Shown: piece after piece, positions 1 to 8,372 of the stretch
How the letters are laid out: each line of letters begins with the position of its first letter
How positions within the stretch are numbered: the stretch's first letter is position 1
NCBI GenBank assembly: GCA_900404475.1
Contig: OUQQ01000545.1
Coordinates: 1-13,760 of the forward strand
Direction of reading: 5' to 3'
Source: Spongospora subterranea
Lineage: Eukaryota; Endomyxa; Phytomyxea; Plasmodiophorida; Plasmodiophoridae
Length of the DNA: 13,760 nt
Notes under the pieces: generated by a model
What the model saw: the letters and a program-made list of their open reading frames with translations, nothing else
Told to the model about the DNA's origin: nothing
Databases searched by the model: none
Position numbers and translations under genes: made by a program

Positions 1-17
1 GAAATGTTTATGCCACG

Positions 18-58
18 TCCACCCCCTATAAACGGTTGTCCACCCCTATAAACGGTTG
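18..58. repeat. Two tandem copies of a ~20-bp unit
   Basis: The unit tccacccc(c)tataaacggttg occurs at 18-38 (21 bp, five C) and at 39-58 (20 bp, four C), head to tail. The copies differ only by one C. No gene is associated with it; it lies just outside the foldback element. Confidence 0.9.
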
Positions 59-116
59 TTTAGTATGCAATGGAGCACATTAAGGACAAGTTTGTGACAC
101 AATTTTGCAGATATTC

Positions 117-227
117 ATGAACAATAACGGTTGGCTCCATGAGCCGTATGACATTCGGGCAGATACCCGCTCTTCTATCTTTTTTGGACGTCAATTAAGA
201 GTCCCGACTCTCTACCAATACACAGAC
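117..227 (+). repeat. Left arm of 111-bp perfect inverted repeat
   Basis: It starts atgaacaataacgg and ends caatacacagac. Its reverse complement is at 696-806 with no mismatch or length change seen, including the 6-nt T run. The arm is open in one frame from the ATG at 117, giving about 37 shared codons, but this peptide resembles nothing I know. Confidence 0.93.
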
Positions 228-459
228 ATGGCAGAAGTACAGGAGAAGGAGCCGTCTCTGACAGATTCAGAACCAGATGCTGCGACTGATTACTATTGCA
301 AGTCAGTCTTGCTACCTCATCTGTAATTAGATTTAGTCGAATCAGTGTTAGTGCTCCTAAGTCTAATTTGGCAAAGACTCCTGTTGGTACTGCAGTTGAG
401 GGTATCTCAAGGTGTTGGTGTCCCAGCCTTATTGATCCCAACGATCTCGCCCGAGTCCC

Positions 460-666
460 TTAACATGTTGGTAAATTGGCTGCGTTCTTCATCCAGAAAT
501 GGAAATGTGTGTCCTTGCCGTCGAACACTGGTGTGTGTATTCTATCGTAATCCCCAATATTCTTCCCAAGGTCACCCTCGATACTCTTCTCGGTGGATTG
601 TGCTTCATTCAATAATAGCTGTGCCAGATTGGATTGACGCTCTAAGAGAGTAATCAGTCGCAGCAC
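460..666 (-). pseudogene. Short ORF inside the foldback element, possibly a gag-like remnant
   Basis: A 68-codon minus-strand frame lies inside the element. It has a helical, Gln/Leu-rich start (LLERQSNLAQLLLNEAQ), then a Phe-Asp-Gly-Lys segment followed by FHFWMKNAANL. That layout loosely recalls the start of retrotransposon Gag proteins (coiled region, then an F-x-G-K...F..W segment). This is impression, not homology. A further open stretch follows in another frame at 175-441 on the same strand, as expected of a decayed ORF. No zinc knuckle, protease or polymerase is seen. Confidence 0.2.
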
Positions 667-695
667 CTGGTTCTGAATATGTTAGGGACGGCTCC

Positions 696-806
696 GTCTG
701 TGTATTGGTAGAGAGTCGGGACTCTTAATTGACGTCCAAAAAAGATAGAAGAGCGGGTATCTGCCCGAATGTCATACGGCTCATGGAGCCAACCGTTATT
801 GTTCAT
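696..806 (-). repeat. Right arm of 111-bp perfect inverted repeat
   Basis: This is the reverse complement of 117-227. Read on the minus strand it leads inward to a short open frame at 460-666. Confidence 0.93.
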
Positions 807-816
807 AATTATCTAC

Positions 817-1495
817 AGTCTCCAAGACTGATTTAGGTAAAACATTGGCAGACCAACCCAACTAAACTGCCGCGTTCAGGTGGATTGAAGCCAAGGACTG
901 AATGATACTCTAATAGGTCAAGTTCAATCTTTCGTAACCGGTATAGCTGAAACGACGATCACATCGGCTGGCGATTCGAGTGGGCTTCAACGTTCGTATA
1001 TTTTAGAGCAATGTGAGAATGGTTTTCTGGAAAGCTGATCCTCGTTGATCTTGTTGATAGTTCAGCAGAGGGGACATGTTCATTCCATATCGCGATGTTG
1101 TTCTCTCTGAGGTACTGTATTACATTTCTACAGAAATTGTGATGAGATAAAATGGTCAGGTTGAATGCGGTAATCAAGCGTCTCAACCCAAAGTTGGAGA
1201 AATTCTGGGAGATGTCGTTGCCGTGGAAGAGGGATCGAAATCCGACTGTGATCGCAAAGAGTCGTTGGGAAAAACAAGCGACACACACAATTCAGGATAA
1301 ACAGGATGAGGCATCAGCGATTAAGTCGCTCTTAGATCACGAATAGTTCGGCCATTACAGGTTCTTTCTGATGAGGGTCAACACGATTCTTTTTGGCGGA
1401 TCAATGCGATTGATTGACGAGGTATTTGTGACGAACAGCTAATTAGGGAATCTCTTAACAGTCGCTCCGAACCCCGTTTGCCATCATTGCTCGGC
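817..1495. other. No intact gene; broken coding-like stretches on +
   Basis: No recognisable gene is present. Several plus-strand frames read like protein for 20-60 codons and then stop. Examples: a frame up to the stop near 1038 (contains GDSSGLQRSYILEQCENG), one near 1155-1300 (contains PKVGEILGDVVAVEEGSK), and one from about 1347 (contains VRPLQVLSDEGQHDSFWRIN). They lie in order but in different frames, so this could be a decayed gene or chance. An in-frame stop at 1496-1498 separates it from the phosphatase gene. Confidence 0.3.
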
Positions 1496-1549
1496 TGAAC
1501 CATCATCCTGCAATCGGCCTATGGGTTGGGGAATAGGCTGATCAACCAA

Positions 1550-2494
1550 ATGGAACAGCGACAATCACCGGCCACAGCCGCGACCGAGCCTGGGCCAGAT
1601 ATCGGCCCCGAGAGTCACCATCCACCCGACCATGATACGTCGGCCGACCCACCGCCAACGCCAACGTTGGTTCGGCGGAACTCAACCGAGATGGTGCGGA
1701 TCCTGATGAAGAATTCGGCACAACCTCAGTCGATCAGCGACGTGATCGATGAGTTGTCGACTGTCGAATTGGCGATAAAACACATCCAGCAAGTGTTCAT
1801 ATCGCGATCGTCGTCGATTCGTGAGGCGTTCCGTAAGCTAGACCCGGAATCCTATGGATATATCGCCATGGGCGATTTCCGTACAGCACTGGACGACGAC
1901 TCGCTGGCGGTCGGCAACGAACTCTCGATGGAAGAGAAGGACATGGTGTGCATATTCGCAGACGTCAAAGGAACCGGGAAGATCGACTATCTCGCGTTTT
2001 TCAATCTGCTGTTCCGCGATCATTATCAGGCGAAACGGGAGCTGATCGCCAGCAGCACATTACGCCAAGTCGTGGTCGTCTTCAGACATGGAGCGCGATT
2101 CCCGTTGAAACCGTTCCCGATGGACTCGTCGTGGCCGAAGGACGCCATATTCTGGAAGACGTATGGGGGGAAGTTAACCCCAACCGGCCAGGCGCAATGC
2201 TATCACCTTGGGGAACTTCTACGAGCCAAGTACTTACAGGTATTGCACCGACGGTCTCGGGGGAGGTTGTCCCATTGGCAAATCAGGATGATTGAGTTGG
2301 CCCATAGGAGGAGCATCTATTAGGTGAAGACGACCCCGATCTCCCCGATGCACTCTATGTTTACACGAGTAATAGCGATAGGACCTTGATGTCGGCACAA
2401 TCGCTCCTACTGGGGATGTTCCCCAACGTGTCGCAGAGTTTCGCCATCGAGAGGAAACCGGGCTCGTCCGACTCGCACCCCGCTTCGTCCGATC

Positions 2495-2526
<32 letters not shown>

Positions 2527-3735
2527 AGTTACCCAGTTCAGGGACAATATCAGACGATCAAGATCCATTTGGCCGATATGTCTGTGCAATATCTCCCATT
2601 ACTTCATGGCCATAAGAACAATCCGCTCTACAACGTCNACTGGGGATGTTCCCCAACGTGTCGCAGAGTTTCGCCATCGAGAGGAAACCGGGCTCGTCCG
2701 ACTCGCACCCCGCTTCGTCCGATCACGACGACGACGACGACGACGACAGTTACCCAGTTCAGGGACAATATCAGACGATCAAGATCCATTTGGCCGATAT
2801 GTCTGTGCAATATCTCCCATTACTTCATGGCCATAAGAACAATCCGCTCTACAACGTCCTGAAGGCGGACGCCTTTCATCGCTCGTCCGTATTCACGGTC
2901 TCGTCCTTGAATCCGGCCTATATCGATCTCCTCCAAAAGCTATATCAGGCAAACCGAACCACGATCGCGATCGTTTCCGTTGCTTTCTGATCGGGGATTT
3001 TCCCAAATCTGTCGTAGATGACCGGATTCGACGCGATTCGCCCCGAGGTTCCCATTGTCCAGCGCCTTCAAGTATTGCAGACCTTATACCAGCAGATCGC
3101 CATCGAGAGGGCGCATCGAATGAGGTTGTTCGCCAATCGAAACCACATCTGGTTCGAGCCGAACGACGAGCGTCTGATCCGGACCATGGCCGAGTACACT
3201 GTCCGACTGCGGTATCAGGGTTTGGACGGCGATGATCAACGGCGAATGTCGCGATTAGCTGCGGGAACGCTGCCCATCGAGATCGGTAAATCCGGTTCTG
3301 CGCCCATCGTCCGATCCCGTGTCCAACCTGTCGTTGTTGTTGGCGATCTCAGTGAACGCGTTCCGCGGTGTCGTGAACGGGGAGTCGCCCAGGAAGCTGG
3401 CGCTATACTCGGCCCACGACAACACAATCATGGCGCTGTTGTCGCACTTGGGCTATCGGGACTGGGATGTGCCCCAGTTCGGTGGGCACTGCATCTTCGA
3501 GCTGCACCAGGATCGCGATCGGACCTGGTCGGTCCGGTTCGCCTATAACGATAGTATCGATCGATTGGAGCGGATCAGGTATGTTCAGCTGCCACTGAAT
3601 CACGAGATCGTGAACTGGTCCGACACGGTCGCTGGCCATACCGATTTCGCCCAATTCGAGCACACTTTACGACATGAGCGACAGAGCATCAAGAACGACG
3701 TCGACTGGAATGAGCAGGTCAAGGTCACATTGTAA
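1550..3735 (+). CDS. EF-hand/histidine acid phosphatase fusion, 4 exons (broken by assembly duplication)
   Basis: Histidine acid phosphatase of the lysosomal/prostatic type, which hydrolyses phosphomonoesters through a phosphohistidine. Inferred exons are 1550-2239, 2308-2948, 3018-3285 and 3353-3735; introns are 68, 69 and 67 nt and all phases match. The start is the first ATG after an in-frame stop at 1496. Residues 1-45 are Pro/Thr-rich. Two EF-hand-like loops lie at about 98-109 and 138-149; loop 2 has Ala at position 12, so calcium binding is doubtful. The catalytic signature R179-H-G-A-R-F-P is followed by GKLTPTGQAQCYHLGE, by SNSDRTLMSAQS (compare STDVDRTLMSA in prostatic acid phosphatase), and near the end by the proton-donor motif YSAHDNT (H about 478, D about 479). 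No signal peptide is evident, which is unusual for this mostly secretory/lysosomal family. As assembled, exon 2 is out of frame because 2409-2637 and 2639-2858 are two versions of one segment. Keeping either one gives an open frame of 586 or 583 aa. Confidence 0.85.
2497..2526 (+). repeat. (GAC)10 microsatellite, poly-Asp in the phosphatase
   Basis: Ten GAC codons encode ten Asp in the insert between the DRTLMSA motif and the next conserved region of the phosphatase. The second assembly copy of the same site has seven. Confidence 0.95.
2727..2747 (+). repeat. (GAC)7 microsatellite, shorter version of the same site
   Basis: Seven GAC codons in the context that surrounds (GAC)10 at 2497-2526. 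It is probably the other allele of the same locus rather than a second locus. Confidence 0.95.
2949..3017 (+). other. GC-AG intron in the phosphatase gene
   Basis: The exon ends at tatcag and the intron starts gcaaac and ends gtcgtag; no usable GT donor lies nearby. Reading on gives a stop within 14 codons, whereas splicing here joins LQKLYQ to MTGFDAIRPE in phase 0. Its 69-nt length matches its neighbours (68 and 67 nt). GC-AG is the commonest non-GT donor class in eukaryotes, with a donor close to AG|GCAAGT. Confidence 0.7.
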
Positions 3736-3900
3736 ACGCGATCGACAATCAGAACCGATCGTGGGTCAATTTATATATATTATCAACAAAATATAGAGCA
3801 TTAGTTCTAAAACGGGTTGATAGAAGTCTGTGGCAATAGCGACAATACTGCTCTGGTCCGATATCAGACGACCAGAGCGCCATCTGTTTAGGGGGGATGA
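3736..3900. terminator. Convergent 3' spacer with AT-rich tract and hairpin
   Basis: This 165-bp gap separates the stop codons of two converging genes, so it must carry both 3' UTR ends. It contains an AT-rich run (about 3770-3800, tttatatatattatc) and a perfect 9-bp inverted repeat: gctctggtc at 3850-3858 and gaccagagc at 3870-3878, with an 11-nt loop. I see no exact AATAAA. A role in 3'-end formation is inferred from position only. Confidence 0.4.
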
Positions 3901-6393
3901 TCAATCCTGTTGAACCGATCTCATCTCCGGATCGATACGCACGATGGTCTCGTTGCGCTTGTGGTTGCGATTCCTCCTTGGCCGGCGCTTATCGTACGAC
4001 TGATCGTGCTCCGGATCCGGGTTCTCCTCCGGGATTCCATCCAGTCCCCGTTCCAGTTGCGACGACGACGACGACCCCGCTGTCAGCGTGCCGGCCGGGA
4101 CGCGGGCCAGTACGGCCAGGTGGCGATACCCGCCCACGATGGCCGTCAGATCGATTCCCTGCAGCGTTGATATAGGCGACGATTGGTATGATCCGTTGTC
4201 CATCTCCCATATGTAGATGGTCCCAGATGTGGTCAGGCCGGCGGTCTGGTTGATGCCGGCCGCCAACCCTGTGAAACAATGGGTTGGGGGCAGACGGATG
4301 AAATTGGAGGACGATCCCGATGATATGATGGTGGTGGAGTAGATCGTGCCGTCCTCGCTCAACGCCGCTGTGTGGTTCTGACTACACGCCATCTGGATGA
4401 TCCCCTTCCTTGACAGGCTCTTGACCTGTCGTGGCTCGTCGATCTGGCCTGGCACCGCGATGCCCTGGATCCCTAGTTGCCCTAGCGAGTTGTCGCCCCA
4501 GACATAGACGCAATGGTCGAACCCGATCGCCGCGCAATGATCGGCGCCGCACGTGACAGACGCCCAGAACTCGGTATGGGTTTCGATCTTGCCGGCCGTC
4601 ACGAATTCCCCTCCCCGATCCAATCGCCCTCGCCCCAATTGTCCTTCGGCCGATCTGCCCCACGTCCACAGATCCCCCGATTGGCTAACGGCGGCTGAGA
4701 AATGGCGACCGCAGGCGATCTGCTCGATCGCCACCGATTGCAGCTGGGGGATGAACGACGGGATCTTGACATCGGCCATGGACGAGTTCATAAACGCCCC
4801 CGTCACCAACACCCCCCTTCCGTGACCCAACACGATGGCGCTATGCAGTGATCCGGCCGCCATTGTCTTCACAGCCTGATTGCACAATGGGCTGTGGCTG
4901 ACGTGAAGGGTGATCGGCGATCGGATCAGGTGATCTGGACCGTCACCGAGACCTAGTTGCCCTCGGCTGGTGTTGCCCCAACCGTATAATGTGTTGTCGC
5001 TGCTCAGGCAGAGCGAGTGCTGGGATCCGACCGCCACCAACCGGATCTGGATATGGATCAGCGATCGGCATAGCGTCGGGAACGGCTGCGATCGGGTGTT
5101 GTTCAGGCCCAGTTGGGCGTGATGGTTCTGACCCCAAATGAACAGGACGTGATTGAACGTTGACGAATCGCCGGTTCGTGTTGGCGATGGCAGATCGGGT
5201 GTTAATAACACCGGTCCCACCACGAACCTAAACACACCACAAAATCCCCCCAAAATCTCAACTGACGAATACTGTCGTGAGAAATCGCCCTTACTTCTCA
5301 GACTGAATCTTCTCGGGAATCTGTTCCTCCGATTGAACCGGGTCCCGTTGATCGTCGATCTCTTCGCCATTCTCATCAACAGTTTCCTCAATGATCCCCA
5401 TCTCGATCAATTGTGTGCTCGTCGGTCGCGTGCTCAACAGCGCATTCAGCGACACCTGGCGCTGGTGCATCTCCAGCGCCCGCTGTCGATCGCCCATCGC
5501 CGGCGACATCGACTTGAGTATGTTCTTGGCGATGAGGGACTTGGCGGCCGGTCGGGAGCTGAGCATGCGCTGGAGGCGGTCGCGTGGCGACTCGATCGCG
5601 GTGCTGGCGGCGCTGGGCGCGACGGAAGTGGTCGGATCGAACCGCGATAGATCGCCATTGCTGCGCTTGAGAATGTTTCGGCTAACGAGTCGTTCGGCCG
5701 ATGGGCGTTTACTCAGGAGCTGGGACAGTACGGTGGACTTGGCCTGAATAGCTGCAGACCACGGGAATTGAGCGCCATCCGGGCACAACACAGATCAATC
5801 GCAATGAGAAACGGACCGTTGGTGTTATCGATGATGATGTGCTGATCGACCAAATTCTCCCGGGGCGATCGCGCTCCCAACTGCGTCTCCAACGACGACA
5901 CCCGTTCGTGGAATTTCGACGATCGTTGGTCGTCTGGGGACAATATGTTCTTGTGACGCAGCGTTGACGCGCTCGGGCGCGGTGATAGCAATTTGGCCAA
6001 CGCGTGCTGCCGTTCGGCCGGTAGTTTAGCGGTCTGGCCGATTGCGGCCGTGATGTGCTCGGGAACATCGCGAGTCTGTTGCGCAATGAGGAATCTGGAC
6101 AGAGCCGAGCCCAGCTCCACGTCTGACAAGGAGCGATCCGTCTCGATATCCGGTCGGATCGTCAGTTCCACGTCCTTGACGAACCGCAAGGTTCGGGGGC
6201 GGCAATTATCACCCGACGGCAACGGATCCGGCGAAAGCGGAGCCGGGTGGGGACGGGCCTTGACCGATCGGGTTGGACGATGGGGCCGGTGCGCTGAACA
6301 TGTTGACGATGATGGGGTACGGGCAGCTAAACACCCTGATACAACACAGGGAATCGTGCCAACGACCAACGACCCGTTTGCCACATACGACAT
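3901..6393 (-). CDS. RPEL-repeat / RCC1 beta-propeller fusion protein, 3 exons
   Basis: Inferred exons (minus) are 6393-5817, 5751-5295 and 5227-3901; introns are 65 and 67 nt, phases 1 and 2, total 2361 nt (786 aa). Five RPEL motifs start at about residues 139, 175, 208, 259 and 301, with the pattern R-P-x4-L-x4-I-L (the second has Ser for Pro). RPEL motifs bind G-actin in MRTF and Phactr proteins, and small fungal RPEL proteins have the same spacing and acidic tail. From about residue 370 to 720 there is an RCC1 propeller: seven strand signatures of the type GxxHxxxL (e.g. VGSQHSLCL, CGRHFSAAV, CSQNHTAAL, GGYRHLAVL) and WGxNxxGQLG turns. The C-terminus is Ser-rich with a basic cluster at about 758-769 that could be nuclear-localising. 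RCC1 domains act as Ran exchange factors or scaffolds; which applies here is unknown. The first ~70 residues are uncertain: the start is the ATG at 6393, but one at 6516 is also in frame and an upstream exon is possible. Alternative: two separate genes (see findings). Confidence 0.72.
5228..5294 (-). other. 67-nt intron joining RPEL and RCC1 halves
   Basis: The donor is gagaa|gtaagg and the acceptor is gtgtttag|gttcg on the minus strand. The phase is 2: AA plus G remakes a Lys codon and enters the RCC1 frame. Read unspliced, the next codon after that Lys is TAA, which would end a free RPEL protein. There is no ATG on the minus strand in any frame between this stop and the first RCC1 blade. 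Length equals that of the other introns in the window. Confidence 0.7.
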
Positions 6394-6644
6394 GACATGA
6401 AAAGGGCTTTGGTCCGGGACCCAGATACGACGGGCGCGTGTCGGTTCATGAGCCCTATCAAAGGAAATCACACCCGAGCAACATCGAACGAAGGAGAACG
6501 CCAAACGCTCAACCACAGATCGATGAAATCATCGGGCGACACCGAGAACGGCGCCCACTAGGATTCGGTGCCCGTTTTGAAGCAATTACGGAGGAATACA
6601 GAGATATCGGTTTGTGTATTTGAGAAATAGTGGGTCATGATTCG
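6394..6644. promoter_or_regulatory. Spacer between CCT4 stop and RPEL-RCC1 start
   Basis: This 251-bp gap between two minus-strand genes must hold the CCT4 3' end and the RPEL-RCC1 promoter and 5' UTR, unless an extra 5' exon lies here. I see no clear TATA box or other named element. Confidence 0.35.
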
Positions 6645-8372
6645 TTAGCGAATGGCGACAATATCGTCTATTTTCAAGAGCATCCTGACACATTCCGTGG
6701 CAAGATTGATGGCGCTGGTCGTAACCAACAAGGGCTGAACGACGTTCTCCTCTAGGATGTCGGTGATGCAGCCTTTCCGTACATTGATGCCGGCGGTGAC
6801 CGCTCCTTGGGCGTGGCGGGACTTCAGTTCGGTCACGATTTCCATCGGGTTCAAGCCAGCATTCTCAGCCAGCGTGAAGGGAATCACCTCCAACGCATTG
6901 GCGAACTCTCGGATACAGTACGATTCCATCCCAACCAATGACTGAGCGTGTTTGGCCAGCTTCATGCTGACTTCAATCTCAGGTGCACCACCTCCAGCAA
7001 TCATGTACCTATAAATTTTGGATTATAAACATTGAGACGAATGTAAATGGGTAAAACAACTACTTTTGCTTGATGAGACAGCGAATAACGCAAAGGGCAT
7101 CATGCACCGATCGCTCGGCTTCTTCAAGCATGAGACGGTTCGATCCACGAACCAAAATCGAGACGGTACGGCCAGGGTGCTTAACGCCGGTGATTTTAAC
7201 CAGCTTGCCATCCGGAGTGGAGACCTGATAGAAACGATTCGGAACAGATTAAAATAAAGTTTCGGCGATGAACACTGCACCACACTAACCTCTTCGGCCA
7301 TCTCAGCAGCTCCCATCTTGTCGATCGAGAAGCTATCGATGTTGGCGATCGGCGACAGACCTAGCGTCTTACTGACAAACTCCACATCTTCGCGTTCGAC
7401 ATCGGTAACGACCATGATTCCCTTCTTGGCCAGGAAATGGAGCGACAGGTCGTTGACGGCATCGCGGAGGATCGATTTCTGGATCAGCAGCACGTTGCAT
7501 CCAGACTTGACAATGACCTTCACCAAGCCAAGAATGTACTTTCGCTCTTCACGAAGGATGCGATCCATCTGTTGATAATCGGACACCAGGACTGAGTTCT
7601 CCATGTCAGTCTTGGGCGCCGACAGACAGAACTGAATCAGGGCGATCTTAGCGTTGGAAATTCTGGTAGGACCGCCAGCGGCATGGCTGGCATGTTGAGG
7701 GAATACCAGCCCGTGAATCATCTCGGTATCGTCCACCGTTCCGCCCAGCTTCTGCACAACTTTGATGTCCCGCAGGTCAACGTTCGACGCTGTGGCAGGG
7801 TCGATGACGGAGAATACGGCTTCAACCGCTAAAGGCGCTAAACGAGTCGAGTGGGCTGAAACAACTTTAGAATTGAGACTGGTGGTCGCCGCTTGAACAA
7901 GAGACGCCTTGTCGCTCAAATCCACTTTGGTCGCCATTTTTGTCAGAATATCTTGGGCCAGCGACGCTGCTAGACCAAACGCGTTGCTGATTATAGAAGG
8001 ATGAATCCCTTTTTCCATCAGATTCTGGCTTGCCTGAAGAAGACCTCCGGTGATAACGGTGACCGATGTCGTACCATCTCCGGCTTCGACATCTTGGGAT
8101 TTCGACACATCGACAAGCATACGCGCCGCAGGGTGCGACACTTCCAGTTTCGACAGAATCGTAGCGCCATCGTTTGTAATGACAACCTCCCCATTAGACG
8201 ATGTGATCATCTTGTCCATACCGCGGGGCCCAAGAGAAGTCCTGATGCAATCGGCAACAGCTTTGGCGGCAACAATGTTCGATGAGCGAACATCCCGTCC
8301 CTTCTCACCGCCCGAGAACTGGTCGCCCGAGGCGGGTTTGGCAACGGCAGCGGGTGTGGATTCGACAGCCAT
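6645..8372 (-). CDS. CCT4: T-complex protein 1 subunit delta (TRiC/CCT chaperonin)
   Basis: Subunit delta of the cytosolic group II chaperonin, an ATP-driven double ring of eight different subunits that folds actin, tubulin and WD40 proteins. Inferred exons (minus) are 8372-7290, 7224-7064 and 7008-6645; introns are 65 and 55 nt, phases 0 and 2, giving 535 aa, the normal length. Nucleotide-binding motifs: [10 protein letters not shown] at about 47-56, NDGATIL at 67-73, GDGTT at 98-102, and GGGAPE in the last exon. The subunit call rests on C-terminal segments typical of delta: [15 protein letters not shown] and a final LKIDDIV. The second splice rebuilds [13 protein letters not shown] across the junction, which confirms the frame. 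The start is the first ATG of the long exon; what follows (a short Ala/Pro-rich leader, then GRDVRSSNI) matches the family. Expression is presumably constitutive; no regulatory site was recognised. Confidence 0.95.

Larger units (their letters stand above)
108..816. mobile_element. Foldback/MITE-like element with long inverted repeats
   Basis: Positions 117-227 and 696-806 are, base for base as far as I can read, perfect reverse complements (111 bp). Outside them the match decays over about 10 bp (gcagatattc against gtagataatt, read inward). Inside, after a 20-bp insertion on the left (228-247), a second homologous block (about 248-294 against 647-695) is clearly diverged. The whole is about 700 bp with a unique middle of about 350 bp. 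I see no target-site duplication at the ends. It may be a non-autonomous foldback element, or two head-to-head fragments of a longer element. No complete transposase or reverse transcriptase is present. Confidence 0.6.
2409..2858 (+). repeat. False tandem duplication around a 1-base gap (two alleles)
   Basis: Segment 2409-2637 (229 bp) and segment 2639-2858 (220 bp) read as identical except for the length of a GAC run, and are separated by a single N at 2638. The 9-bp difference is exactly three GAC codons. As written the join shifts the phosphatase frame (exon 2 would be 641 nt). Removing either copy gives 411 or 420 nt, both multiples of three. This is best read as two haplotypes placed end to end by a scaffolder. 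Confidence 0.92.

Noticed and set aside
959..1288. 109-codon minus-strand frame
   Set aside because: No family resemblance; competing plus-strand frames over the same bases look at least as protein-like.
2409..2858. A genuine tandem exon duplication in the phosphatase
   Set aside because: The copies read as identical outside the microsatellite, are joined by an N and break the frame. A real duplication of this size would have to keep the frame to be functional.
2386..2862. 158-codon frame through the N, with a poly-Thr tail
   Set aside because: It arises from the assembly join at 2638 and reads the second copy out of frame (GAC as ACG).
3901..5391. A single uninterrupted RCC1 gene starting near 5391
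   Set aside because: Position 5391 is a TTG, not ATG. The 5' part overlaps the RPEL tail in another frame, and a well-formed 67-nt intron joins the two frames. Kept only as an alternative.
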